A DNA stretch of 64,000 bases from Hymenoscyphus infarciens (Eukaryota; Ascomycota; Leotiomycetes; Helotiales; Helotiaceae), in contig LLCB01000047.1 of NCBI GenBank assembly GCA_001414345.1, positions 124,001-188,000 on the forward strand, in the 5' to 3' direction. The translations under genes were made by a program, and so were the position numbers. A model generated the notes under the pieces. That model ran no database searches. It worked only from the letters and a program-made list of their open reading frames with translations, and was not told the DNA's origin. Positions 1 to 11,933 of this stretch are shown one piece after another. Position 1 is the stretch's first letter, and each line of letters begins with the position of its first letter.

Positions 1-357
1 TTCAATTGGTATGGAGTTATACGAGGTTTGTCTCGAGACCCGGGGTGTTACGAGTAGATGTTGAGGTGCAAAGAGGAGATGTAAAAGATCGCGCGAGAAG
101 CAAAAGCGGGAAAGTTGAAGGAGCTCGTTGACGAAAGTCAAGATGACCCCAAAGATCGAAGGGAAGAAAGTAGTAAAGGTCGAGACTCAAGAAACGGGTC
201 TGGAGTTGCAAGTTTGTTGATATTGTCGAGTGCGAATTGATAAAAAGGAAGGGAGAGTATGTTGGGGATGGAAGTTGGAGGTGTAAGTTTAAGTTGGTAA
301 GAGGAAGGCCTCCATGCGAAATGCGAATTGCGAATTGATAAAGAGTGGGAGGGATGG

Positions 358-429
358 AGGTTGGAGGAAGGTTGGAGGAAGGTTGGAGGAAGGTTGGAGG
401 AAGGTTGGAGGAAGGTTGGAGAAAGGTTG
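358..429. repeat. 11-bp minisatellite, about 6.5 copies
   Basis: The unit AGGTTGGAGGA is repeated head to tail: five exact copies from 358 to 412, one copy with a single change (413-423) and a partial copy. The 11-bp period is not a multiple of three, so a frame crossing it shifts phase each unit and the array is unlikely to be coding. Confidence 0.9.
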
Positions 430-3400
430 TGGTGTCACGGAATTCTTCTGAGAGCCCGAAGTTCCGCAAGGGTAAGCGAGTGAAGTGGGGTAAGTTTGAA
501 TGTGAGCCTCTAAGGTCCAACCAGCACGCTATGGAGAAGTAAAGGTGAGGTCAAAATTCCGGGTACTTGAAGCCCAAATCCAGGCGAATTGAGTGAAGTG
601 ATTTTTTCAGACTCAGCTTGACTGAAATCCGGAAGCCTCTTTTCGATGCAAGTGTTCCATAATATCCCTTGGACCAATTTAAGATATTGCGCGAGAAGGT
701 TTAGGAGAATGAAGAAGTCGACTCCCTCGTTGTTCCAAACCGTTTTGGAGAACTGCGGTTATTCCGGACCTTTTCGCACATCAACCGTAAAAAGAAGGCG
801 TGCCCTGAGATCGTCCTTGTGTGTATTATTAGCAAGTACTCGAGTAAGAGTGTTAGCGGTCTCTTTTCCGGGTACAACATTACTTCACTTTTGACTCCAA
901 GTGTAATAAAATAGAATGGCTTGAGAAGGTTTCGAAGAATTGAAAATTCGCCCTCTTCATTCCCTTAAATACTCGGGGTTAATATTGTCAGTTCCCCAGA
1001 ATTACTCGGGCAGTAGAAAGCCCTGTCACGCTGAGCAAGGAACTAGGCTTTACCTAGTTTTCCTTACACGGCAATCTCCCCTTCACGATTTAATCAACGA
1101 GCATTATGATAATTCTCCAAAGAAACTCACCTTCTAATCACCATCATATATCTCCCTGTTCACCGCTTTTAAAAATCATCTCTCTTCACGATATCAAATA
1201 AGAATAATTGTTAGTATGAAAAATTGATAACAGGTACTCACTGCCCCACTGAGGAGCTGCCCCCTCCCATGCAGATATGAAAAGCCTGGGAAGCTCAAGA
1301 AGAGTTGAAAAGGATGTCTTCAATCAAACCCAATCTTGGATAGGGCGTGGACCTCCGCGGCCCTCCAGCTCCACGGAAACGGCAGGCTTCGAGTGTTCTC
1401 CGCTGACCACATCCCTAGCCACTCTCTTCGACGCAAGTTGGTAAAGCTTAGAGAGCTTTGATAAGCGCGTCCGGCATCACACAAAACTGCTCTTTACAAT
1501 GACATCGTTCTTGGGTAGGGTGTGGTTCTTCAAGGCGGGCTTCAAGATGAGACAATTCTCTAGGTAATCTCCAACAGCCAAAACCCTAGCCCAACAACAT
1601 CAGCCCTGGTTTATTCGCATGTGCTTTTCCCAATTGCATTGTATCATTCTTCATGGCTTGCCCTGGTGGGGATTTGGCGCAGAGACCAATGCTTGTTGGA
1701 AGCCATTCGATGCCACTGAGCCTGTTGGTAATGCGGTCGCACGTTTATGAGATCCCTCGGGGCAGCCCATCTGCCAGTAGTATCTACATTGCGCAGCCAT
1801 GTCGCGTTCCTCGGTCTTTTCAAGAGCTATTGGAGAGTTAGCTGCGGAGTAAAAAACGTCGCTTCTGTAGCTTACCATTACCAGAAATTTGTAGGATAGC
1901 ATTGGAATATTAGCATCAAAAAAGTTGCCTTGTGATTTATATGTGACTTGTAGATAAATCGCAGAACCAATGCATGCGGGACTGGTTGTTGGTGTAGGTC
2001 ACGTCTTAGTTCAGTAGCTCGATGTCGCTGCACCTTTGTCGTTGGGTTTAAGTGTGGTTTAAGTGGAGGCGACCTCAAGCGCCAACGCCTCGGCCAGTCA
2101 GAAGGCGAGGAACTGCGATTACTTGCCACACCACACTTGACGATATCGCGACAAAAGAAAGAATCATTTGTTTAATTCTTTAGAGTTAAATAAATCCTTA
2201 AAACAGCCTTTAAATAACGTAAAAAATAAATAATTAAACTGGCAAAAACATAAGTGGCTCCGGAGGCAAATCCTTGAACACCAAGGCAATCCCCGAGCAG
2301 CTCGGGCGGGATTGTGATTCCTTGAATGAATCGAGGCATTCCTATACCAGTTTAAACATTGACTAACCTCGGTACACATCGCTACGCCCCAATAATCTTC
2401 ATCTTGGAAGACGTCTCGGTTTGATAGTTATGGTATGTCATTGGCCCGGGAGTCGAAAGTTCCGAAGGAACGAAATCTATCCAGGTTGATCTAAACTGAT
2501 CGGATCCCATGTAAACTCGGAACTTTATTACTCAGTCCTCCCCGCAGATGGGGTAGCAACTAAGGTAGGAACCTGGTTTTGTCGGCTTCTCCTCCCTATT
2601 AAGGCCAAAGAATCTCAGTGGTTGGTAAGATTGAATCCATCAATAATACCAATGCACTAAATGAGACCCAGTTGCCAAGCTAGTTTGAATTGGCGAAAGT
2701 GATTTCTTTATTGGTGTCTAATAGAAAAGTGCGCTAGTGTGGGGACCTAGGTGGGTCCCGTAGTTTTAGCGAAGGGGTTGGTGGGCGAATCTGTAGGTAG
2801 CTTTGTACCGTGGCTGCGAGTTTTACTAACTCGTAATTGTGGAGAAGATAAGCTATAAAAGGTGAAGTTACCTAACCTAGAACTTCAAGACGAAAACATG
2901 AGAACTTGCTAAGCCTTAGGTCAAGGGCTAATCGCAAAATTGTCTAGCATAATACCAATGGAATATAATGCCTATGTGAACCTCTGATGAAGAGTGAAGC
3001 GGCCTCTTTCTCCCTGGTTCATAAGCCTGATGTTACTTGGCACCGCGATACCATACCCATTTTTTTCCTTTGAACCGCGAAAAGACTTGTGATAAAACCA
3101 AAGGATTCCTAAGTGCTTACCTAGATAGAAGATCCCAATTCCGATTTCAGAACTTGTTAGTTGTTCACGGTAAGCAGTGAAGTAGCCAGAGTACCAGGAT
3201 TGCAGGAAATAGTATATAACGCGGTGGAGAGAGTAGCAGGGTGCTTAAATAAACGTATAAGTGAGCCGATCCCAATCAGGAAAGCGTTTATCACACGATG
3301 GCAAACCTGTGTGAATGAAAGATACTCACCTGATAGTGGAAACTTTATCAAAAGCTTGTAGTGTCCTTTTCGGATGAGTCTCAGAAGCGTCGAATACTCC

Positions 3401-4739
3401 CTATCTCAGGTGTGAGCTTCGGAAATTGAAGATGTCGTTTTTTATGAACCGTAGAGAGTAAAAATAAGTTCAAAGTCGGGACAAATCCAAGTATAATTTA
3501 GTCTTGAATCATTGTAAAAACCTCCAACAAGTTGCTATGGGACCCATTCACAATAAGGGCCACGAAAGTTAACAGGATATACATATTTTCTCTCAAATAA
3601 TTACAGTGGGCAAAGCTCCCGACTTTCCCGAGTTGAAATGACAGAACTAGAAAGTTTAAACGACGACTACAAGCCGAGAAGATTAAAGATACATTGACAG
3701 TAGAGGAGAGAAAATTTATATACACGTTTTCGCATAGAAGCCAATCTTTCTCGCTCTGTACAAGATTTTACTGAAGTTCCTTTTTTGAGTACCCCAAGCC
3801 ACACCAGAGTTCATACAACTGATCAACTGAGCCAATATAAAACAAGGGCCCCATTACAAGTATCACGCATTTCTCAGGGCAAAATAGTTGCAGTTGACAA
3901 TAACGTCGTTCTCTCAATCATGACAGTAGAGTCAAACCCGTGCACACTTAACAAAAGCACGCCATGGGATGAAGTACAATTTGCCTGGTCTTCACGATAC
4001 CAAACTCACATAGCAAGTACTCAAGATCTGAACACTAAGAGCAATCGGCCCTTGGAATCATCAATTCTCGCCTCTCATTTCTTTTCTCGCTCCAACTTAC
4101 GACTTTCATACCGGCAAAGGAAAACGCTTGAATACAGAATCGCTCAATAAATCCCAAAGTCTTTTAGATAAACTAGTTGTAGCTGCTATAATCTCTCTCA
4201 AACATTGGATCTCAACATCATAAGTTCGCTTGAAAGTTGAAAGACTTTGATAAGTTTTTAACTTTTGGAATTGATATGCTTTCGGAAACGTAGCTACGGA
4301 GAACGCCATCAAAACAAAGTATAGATATTACAGGGCAGTACGCTATAATATCCTATACAGTGTCCTGAAGAGTGAATTGAGTGGACCACCTTCAGGGACG
4401 GAAAAATGCTCCCTTTTTGTACCATTCAATTCATGCTACTTTTTCGCAACATATAAAGACCACATAACTACATTACAAGTAAAATAAGGAAAAACTAGTA
4501 CAACTGTCACTAAGTCTATTCAAAAGCTAATTTCATTTTTTATTCATTTTTCCGATCGTTATGTCGCATAAAACATACCTTTGTACACAAGGTGTATAAA
4601 AAATAAACATTTTTCCGTCTCTGAAGAGCCTCTCTTAAGCTCCCTTTAATTCAGGGCTCCGAGGCTTTCCTATAGTCTAGAACCGGCGTCTCTTATAGAG
4701 CATTCTAGCGTACAGTCCTGTAGCCGTACGGCCGGAAAA

Positions 4740-5290
4740 TAAGTTTTTTTTCGGAACTATATAGACACTCGGGATTGAAGTTTTCTCGGACATATTCCCC
4801 CTCGGATATATGTCTATGTGAGATTTATTTTACCTCCGGAGTCGGAACTATGTTAATGCACTCGGAGATATTACTGATTTCGGAATTAGGAAATGATTTT
4901 AATTCGAGAATATTTAACCTAGAGATATTTAACTTAGATATCTTTTTCTCGGATATATTTTCCTCAGGGATATATCTTAGAGCTATATTAAACTTAGAAT
5001 TAAATTTATCTGATATATTTTTTAAAGCGTTTTATCTATTGATAGTAGTTCGGAGATATTATTTTAGAGTATTATACTTTCTAGTAGTTCATCTCCGAGC
5101 ATTGTATTTCCAAGTGCTCCGAAGGAATATCTTGGAGCTGTTTATTTCCGAGGAGTATCTCTCCGAGTATTATTTTTGGATTCTAAATTAATATTTCCGA
5201 GCAAATATCTCCAAGTGGTATATTTCTAACATTTCTAAGGACTATTTCCGAGGATTAGTTCCGATTACTCTTCTATTTCCGAGACACTAG
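4740..5290. repeat. degenerate CTCGGA repeat block with inverted halves
   Basis: An AT-rich stretch is punctuated every 10-40 bp by CTCGGA-like words followed by ATAT or ACTA. In the left half (about 4770-4990) most are in the CTCGGA orientation. In the right half (about 5085-5290) most are the reverse complement, TCCGAG, usually preceded by TTT or CT. The block therefore looks like an old inverted array of a short repeat that has lost GC content. A 138-codon open frame across it (4775-5191) is low-complexity and I do not call it a gene. Confidence 0.5.
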
Positions 5291-7356
5291 ACCTTATTAT
5301 AATAGTAGAGATAAGAAGGCAATGCTAGGTCGTTCTACACAGAGATAACTCAACCTCACAGGCCGAAAAATGCTCTATAGGCTCGGATATAATACTTTAG
5401 CGTCTTTTGCATCTACTTATATTTTTTGTATATTTTTGCGACCGTGTAGTGCTGAGTTGTCTGTGTTTCTGCTTTTCGGTGGGTGCCGGCTAATATTTTT
5501 AATAGAATCTTCTAATATATCACTTAATGTGCCAAACAGGCCTTTAGAAAAACAGAGTAAGATAGAAGAAAATAATAGGAGATTTAAGGCTCCATATTAC
5601 TGCGGCATATATGTACTGAGATATGGAAACGATCAAACTGCAAATAGTAAACCGTAAATCGCCACGTGAATCTGTACAAAAATACCATACCTATGAATCT
5701 CTTAAACTCCAATAAGTAAAAATTCAGTAAACTTTCTGATTTCCATGGGTTTTTTATTGAATATAGTTTCTTGTGTAGTCCGTGAAGTAGTGATTCCATT
5801 TGTAGTCGGAAAGATGGTAGGTGACTGTCTCTATATATTTCAAAACTGGCACTGACTGAACGGAAAAATATAAAATCGAATCTACATCGCCTCTAATATG
5901 CGGGATAAATATTTTATTCTCCTTTTCTTCCATCGTCTGGGAAAAACTGAATAATGTCCTGACAGGCTGACACCAGAGTTTCTCGGATGGATAGTGCGTC
6001 TATTACTCCCTGTAACGATGCCACTCCTTCAAATACACATAAGATGATTGCAAAGATCGAATTATCGCTTTCTTACCTTCTTACCCTCTTATTCTCTTGC
6101 TCTCCTACTCTTTTGATATCTTGGTGCTTCTCCCCCTCTCTCTTACTTTGTTGGGATATTTGATCATCGTGTTGGATCCACTAGATACACCCAGAAACTC
6201 GTCAATTGGAGAGTTTGTCTGATTGGTGACACGAGAACGGGGTAAGCAGAGCGTTGTGAGCCAACCTTGGAAAGTATATGCCTCTCTAATGAACAAGGTA
6301 CTGTAAAGATGCCCAAAAGCAGCTATGGGCCTTTCAAGGCCGAGTGGTGCAGCTGATGCCTTCGGTGAGGTAGGTGGTTCAAGGCTAGCTCAGCCTTGGG
6401 AGGGCCTGCCTAGTCACTGCAACGCCAACTGGCAATATATATGCAGCTTAACTTGGATCCAGTCGACAGGGCTTTTGCACCCCGCTTAAGCAGATAATTT
6501 GTGACAGTGTGCAAGGGTTCGTTGTAGGTTGTGAAGTTTTTCAAGTTTTTCATGAGGTTGCTTGGTGTCACATGACAGGTCCCATGTGGCGCAGTCAGGC
6601 CTCTTCCCAGCCCCCTTTTCTTGAAGTCACTTTGAACATAGGGCGAGATCATCCTCCCCATTCGACTTGTTACAAATCATGATAGCCTTGCTTGAGATAT
6701 AAGAGGTCGATTCCCCTCAAGGCACTTTTGCGTACGTACCTTCTGCCTGGCAGTGTTATCTCCATAAGCTCTTACATACGAGCTGCAGCTTCATCTGACT
6801 CACCGATATCCTCTTGTGGACGAAACAATCAATGTTGTGGACAAGCGAACCATTTGCCTCGTTGCGCCCTTCGCGACGGACCATAAAAGCGGCAGTAAAA
6901 ACCTTCGACTTTCTGGGACAAATTAAAGTTGATTGCTTTTATACCACGTGTTTAGGATAATTTACATGAATTTTCTGGAGTGTTAGAACAACGAGGGCTA
7001 GGTAGGCTGGTACGAAAGGAAGTATTTACTGTAACTTTTAATGTCCATCGCCAGGCCCCCACGGCAGCCTCCATAGGTCCATTGCTTTACACCGGCACCA
7101 ATCAAATACCCATCTATTGTCTCAGAGAAATGTTTCCCAAATATTATGTGCGGGGTAAGTTGCATTATTTCCCTATCAGAAGCAGTATCGCCAACTTACA
7201 TGGGGGTGTGTTGCCTATAACCCCTCGTTAGCGTCTAAATCGTTCAATACTTAACCTGCGCCTCGATTTTTTCCACAAGAAAGCAATCAACTCACTGCCT
7301 CTTCATTTCTACTATCCAAACTCAACCCTTCCGTCGTTCTTCATACCGGTCTCAAG

Positions 7357-9534
7357 ATGACTACCACTCCAGAAATCCAGGACTACGTCAAAGTCCTCAA
7401 GCCAGATGAGACCACAGAAACAAAAGCAGAGCCTGAGCCACCTCTTCCTCCCACGGTTGTTGTAACCACATCCCGATCACTCAAGCCCAAAATGGTCGAA
7501 CCTGGTATGAAATGCGAGACAAAGGACTTTTACAAAACCAAAGACTCTTCGGCATGGACCCACAAGTACCCCGATTATCTCGAAGAAGCTGTTGAGAACG
7601 ACGAGACTGCTCAGTTGGCTTTTTTGAAACGAAATGACAATAGCTCAAGCACCCGAAAGAAGTTCAGCTTGAACTCACTCATCATCCAAAGCCCCCTACT
7701 CAAAAAGGCTTTGGGGACAGTCTTTTCCGGCTACGAAGGTGTGACCACCGACTTGAAGCGTCTCAAGTTCAAGAAGCCTTTTGCTCCTTTCGTCCATCGC
7801 TGGGAGAAATTCCTGGAGGTCAAGAACTACGAGACAGATGCCACCACCAAGAAGCATCTTGAATTGCTATGGGATACTCTCGAAGTTCAACTTCGGGATA
7901 CCATTTCCACACAAAAGGATCTTATTGCCAACGGCGTCATGACTCACGATTATCTCTGGACCATGTTTGAACCTGGGTGTTTGGTCTTTCAGAAGTCATC
8001 AGACACCGAAAGAGTTCTTCAAGTGAGAAGTGCCACTCACGATCACCACTCAAACAAGATCACACTTCAAACTCGCTACGTTGAATGGGGTGGTCAAGAG
8101 TTTGGATGGATGGAGGAAGAGCAGGAAATTGAGGGTTTTGAGGGGACGAAGAAAATCACCGATATCTCCATCATCCCTCTTTCATACCATGAAGATGCAA
8201 TTGGAGTCCAACAACGATGCATTGCTCGAGGACGTTCATGGGAGGCCTTGTGTGGATAGTGAGTATTCTCCGAGTTGTTTTCCCCTCTTTCAGGCTGTTT
8301 TTAGGTGGATTAGGACACTATTTCCTCCCCAAGCATCTCACTTCCTCCTCACGCAACCCTGTTTCTTCCTAGTTTCCTCAAACATACTTCTACAAAGGGC
8401 AATACTAACTCAGAGATCATCCGTAGTCACTTCAAGTCATACAAGGGTGTTGCAACATCGATTGAAGACTCTCGGTTCAACATCGACAGTCGCATCATCA
8501 TTGTGAGTAGCCCGTTACATATCACTTATTTCCACTACATGTGAACTAACCACTAAACATAGGATACCGATGCCTTCAATACCTTCAATCCAAATAACCA
8601 GGTCTACGTTTACACCCTGACCGATTGCGAGACATATGTTGCGCCACCTCTTGAGGAGCCTATTACAGAGGGCAAGCTCTCACCATATCACCTGCTTCTC
8701 GCATCCACAGGCCTTCGTGGTTATTCTCTCAAGGACAAGAACTGGTTCAACTTGCAAATGGACAATGTCACAGATATCGTCTGGAACAACCAAGCATTCT
8801 CAAGTCTAGTCTTGCCAGAGGATACCAAAGATCTCGTCCGTGCCTTCGCCCATAGTCAAATCCAACAAGAGCAAGAATTCGACGATGTCATCCAAGGTAA
8901 AGGCAAAGGAGTCATCATGCTTCTCTCGGGTCCTCCAGGTGTCGGTAAAACCTTGACCGCAGAAGCCGTCGCAGAAGCAACCCGCATCCCACTTTACTCC
9001 ATGTCCGCTGGTGATCTTGGAACCGATCCATCTGCAGTCGAACACACTCTAAAGACTATCTTCCGAATGACAACCCGCTGGAAGGCGGTTCTCCTCCTCG
9101 ACGAAGCCGACGTCTTCCTCGAGTCTCGCTCCAAACACGATCTCGAGCGCAATAAGCTCGTCTCCATATTTTTACGTGTATTGGAATACTACGAAGGATT
9201 CCTCTTCCTCACCAGTAACCGAGTAGAAGACATGGATGATGCGTTCGAATCTCGTATCCATCTCGCTCTTCAATATGGAGACTTGAGTTTCGAGTCCCGA
9301 AGACAAATCTGGTTGACTTTTGTTGATGGCCAGGACCAGAATGAGAATTTCACTGATGGTCAGATTGACACTCTTGCTGACATTGAGTTGAATGGGCGGC
9401 AGATTAAGAATATTATCAAGACAGCGCAGTTGTTGGCTACTAGCAAGGGAACACCTTTGAGTTTTGAGCATGTGCAGATTATTACTAAACTCAGAGCCAA
9501 GCATGCTGCCTGCGTCCCTTTGAAGAGTAGTTAG
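7357..9534 (+). CDS. AAA-family ATPase with DUF7025-like N-terminal region
   Basis: Three exons are inferred: 7357-8258, 8427-8502 and 8563-9534, giving 649 aa. Introns are 168 and 60 bp, both start GTGAGT, and the phases agree. The C-terminal AAA module carries Walker A GPPGVGKT (about residues 449-456), Walker B LLLDEAD (about 503-509) and a later TSNRVEDMDDAFESRIH stretch typical of the second region of homology. The first 430 residues resemble the fungal DUF7025 region found in front of such ATPases, ending in a GYHFKSYKGVA segment that spans the first splice junction. The family is abundant in filamentous fungi and mostly uncharacterised; substrate and location cannot be read from sequence. 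The acidic, proline-rich first 35 residues are probably disordered. The intact frame and normal codon use indicate a live gene only 700 bp from the repeat island. Confidence 0.9.
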
Positions 9535-10182
9535 ATTTCGGATTTCGTTCTGGGTATTTCTCCCGAAGCGAGGGGTATCTTTCTGTGAAATTGGATTAGA
9601 TGGTATACTGGGGTGTGTTATATTTGTTGTCGTAGGAATACAATCATTTGAAATCAATCCACCTCGAGAAATATTAATATCCAAATTCTTTCTTTCACTC
9701 CTCACTCACAGGAAATGAGCTTGAAAAGATCAAACTTCTTCTAATTAATGAGACTCTTCCCAGTCCCGTCACACCAGAACGGGGTCTACCAAACAAGAGA
9801 GAACCAGAGGAACGAAACACTTCTGTTAGAGTGGAGGGAGTTTAATTGAATACGTTGTCAATCATTCCTTGCTCTCCCCATCTTCAATTAAAGCATTATA
9901 GAGGAGGATCAAAGGGCAATAGTTTCAGCAAAGAGTTACGTCGCTCCAAAACGTGGAGGATAAAGCGTGACTCCCATTTGTTTGCTCGCTTACTCTTGGG
10001 TTACTCGTTGCTTACTGGCTCACTCGCATCTTTTTGGGCCCTAAAATTTGATTTTCGGGTTACTCGCTATTTGACAGCGCAATCTCGATATTTTACCCCC
10101 CCCCAAACATGCTATGTAGCTTACTCCACTATTCATGGCGTACTAGTGGGTTACTGTTAGGTTACTACCTAGATAGGAAACA
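9535..10182. other. intergenic, no supported gene
   Basis: Spacer between the AAA ATPase and the repeat island. The word TTACTCG or close variants recurs several times between about 9985 and 10070. An open frame at 9846-10160 has no recognisable motif. Confidence 0.4.
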
Positions 10183-10895
10183 CTATTCTGTCCCAACGCT
10201 AGCATGGTACCCTTGCTAGCGTAGACAATTAGCGAAGTTTCAACATATTCACTCTTATTAGAAAACAATCGCCACCGCCTTCCTAAAAAGGTTTAGCTCT
10301 ATATATAAAATCAGATATAAATAATAAACAAAGCTTATAATAATAACAAAAGCTTATAATAATAACAAAAGCTCGTAATAATAATAAAAGCTCGTAATAA
10401 TAACAAAAGCTCGTAATAATAATAAAAGCTTATAATAATAATAAAAGCTTATAATAATAAATTAATAAACTACGTACTATCGAATAAAGCGCTTAAAAAG
10501 CTTAAATCTAAGAAGAGCCTAATTAGGCTACTTTCTCTTTACCTTCTATTTACGCTAGGTACTAGTATACTCTTCTACTAATTTTTATAAAACATTATAC
10601 TAAGGTCTATAGTAATCTATTTATCAACTTCTATCTATTACTCTACGTTCTCTAGCTTCTAACTTAACTAATAAGATAAAATAGCTCGAATTTAATCTTA
10701 TATATAAATAGAATACGCTTACTCCTAGTAGGTGAGTATAGAAGAGTATCTCTCCTACTAGAGAGTCCGAGGGGCTAGCCTCTTAGAGAAAAGAGTAAAA
10801 TACTTCTAGTAGAGTAAATAGAAGAATAAGAGAGCGAGTTACGTAGTAGCGCTCTTAGCATACCAGGGACCCCTGCTAGCGTTAGAACAGAATAG
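10183..10895. mobile_element. small element with inverted ends (MITE-like), AT-rich interior
   Basis: The left end, CTATTCTGTCCCAACGCTAGC at 10183 onward, matches the reverse complement of the sequence ending at 10895 (CTATTCTGTTCTAACGCTAGC). Similarity continues through a second GGGT/ACCC-containing block for about 40 bp. The interior is about 700 bp of AT-rich sequence with a 19-bp tandem array and no coding capacity. I could not find a convincing target-site duplication, so the outer limits are approximate. Confidence 0.55.
10310..10460. repeat. 19-bp tandem repeat, about 7 copies
   Basis: The unit AATAATAACAAAAGCTCGT is repeated about seven times with changes restricted mainly to AAGCTC/AAGCTT and CG/TA, that is, C-to-T and G-to-A differences between copies. 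It lies inside the small inverted-end element. Confidence 0.8.
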
Positions 10896-10954
10896 CGTAA
10901 TCCGCTAATTAGTAGCTACTAGTAACTCTGTTTAGCCTCTAAACTTGAGACTCT

Positions 10955-11142
10955 TCTCCCGATGTAAAAAGAAGCGCGACCGAGCCTTAGAAGAGCTATA
11001 TAACTCGTCTAACGTTAGTATAACCACGTTGCTATTTAACCTTTATTAGCGCGCAGGTATCACGTGTATAATTAGCCTTTAGCAGTATTTAAACTAGCTT
11101 AGAAACGCAACTAGAAAGACTAAAAAGTCTTATATATTAATT
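10955..11142. repeat. left arm of inverted repeat flanking the LTR retrotransposon
   Basis: The reverse complement of this stretch aligns with 17637-17830. Shared words include GACTTTTTAGTCTTTCTAGT, AAATACTGCTAAA, TTAGACGAGTTATATAGCTC and TCTTCTAAGGCTCG. This arm keeps more GC (for example GCGCGCAGGTATCACGTG) than the right arm. With the gypsy insertion removed the two arms would lie about 690 bp apart. Confidence 0.75.
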
Positions 11143-11189
11143 AATTAAGTTTTATAAATATTTAATATATAATAACAGAGAAGTATAAT

Positions 11190-11723
11190 ACTTTTAGTAG
11201 ATAAAAGTCTTATACTTTAGTAGATAGTAAACTAAAAATTATATACTTTTAGTATATAATAGACTAAAAGCTTTTTTAACTTAATCTTTTTAATTAATTA
11301 ACTATTTACTTATATACTTTTAGTCTATATTAGACTAAAAGTCTTCTTTAAATAAATCTTTTTAATTAATTACTTATCTATTATACTTTTAGTTTATTAT
11401 TTATTTAAAATATAATACTTTTATTCTATTATATATTAAATATTTATAAAACTTATATATATTAAAGACTTTTAGTCTATTATCTACTATAAGTTTTGAT
11501 ATATAAAAGACTTTTAGTTTATTATCTATTAAAAATATATCACTTTTAGTCTATTATCTACTAAATATATATAAGCTTTAGTCTATTATTTACTAAAAGT
11601 ATATAATCTTTATTCTATAATATATTAAATAATTATAAAACCTATATATATAAAAGACTTTTAGTTTATAATATACTAAAAGTATATTACTTTTAGTCTA
11701 TTATATATTAAATATTTATAAAC
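11190..11723. repeat. palindromic ACTTTTAGTCTATTAT-type tandem repeats
   Basis: The words CTTTTAGTCTATTAT, TATACTAAAAG and their complements recur every 40-70 bp in both orientations, so the stretch is rich in potential hairpins. It lies between the left inverted arm and the gypsy insertion, and a short continuation (TATTAGACTCTAAGTCTATT) appears right of the insertion at 17540. It was therefore probably one block before the retrotransposon landed. Confidence 0.6.
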
Positions 11724-11728
11724 CTAAT
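11724..11728. repeat. target-site duplication CTAAT (left copy)
   Basis: CTAAT immediately precedes the left LTR and is repeated exactly at 17532-17536 after the right LTR. A 5-bp duplication is normal for Ty3/gypsy integrases. Confidence 0.8.
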
Positions 11729-11919
11729 TATAACGGCTCTCTATAAATACACAAAGAGAGTGCTTATAGAATAGTATCTAATATTAAGAAAAACTAAACT
11801 AAAGAGAAAAGCGAAGAGTATAAGTACTCTAGCTTTATTTATATATATTAAGCGAAGCCTTAGCAAAGCCTTAGGCTAACCTAGTTATATAAGTAATATA
11901 TATAACTAGGACTATTATA
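11729..11919 (-). repeat. LTR (3' LTR), 191 bp
   Basis: Matches 17341-17531 along its full length. Read on the minus strand the ends are TATAAC and GTTATA, consistent with an original TGTAAC...GTTACA after G-to-A and C-to-T change. It is more heavily mutated over its right 70 bp than the other copy. Confidence 0.9.
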
Positions 11920-11933
11920 CTACTCTCTCTTTA
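11920..11933 (-). promoter_or_regulatory. polypurine tract of the retrotransposon
   Basis: On the minus strand the bases AAAGAGAGAGTAG directly precede the left LTR. A purine run at this place primes plus-strand DNA synthesis in LTR elements and fixes the element's orientation. Confidence 0.65.

Larger units (their letters stand above)
1..7356. other. gene-poor region, no supported gene
   Basis: I see no convincing gene in the first 7.3 kb. Open frames are short, lack recognisable motifs and often lie opposite one another. A 62-bp stretch at about 228-290 recurs in altered form at about 318-380 (shared core GCGAATTGATAAA), followed by an 11-bp minisatellite. Composition drifts AT-rich from about 4.4 to 5.9 kb. 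This is probably old, decayed repeat-derived DNA next to the larger island downstream, which is inference. Confidence 0.5.

Noticed and set aside
17..520. 167-codon minus-strand open frame
   Set aside because: Its repeat part is the 11-bp minisatellite read in changing frames; no domain, low complexity, no splice or start context.
4775..5191. 138-codon plus-strand open frame
   Set aside because: Built from the degenerate CTCGGA block; residues are mostly Ile/Leu/Phe/Ser from AT-rich sequence, with no motif.
6320..6420. Possible tRNA (GGTTCAAGGCT near 6375)
   Set aside because: T-loop-like word only; no matching stems or anticodon arm.
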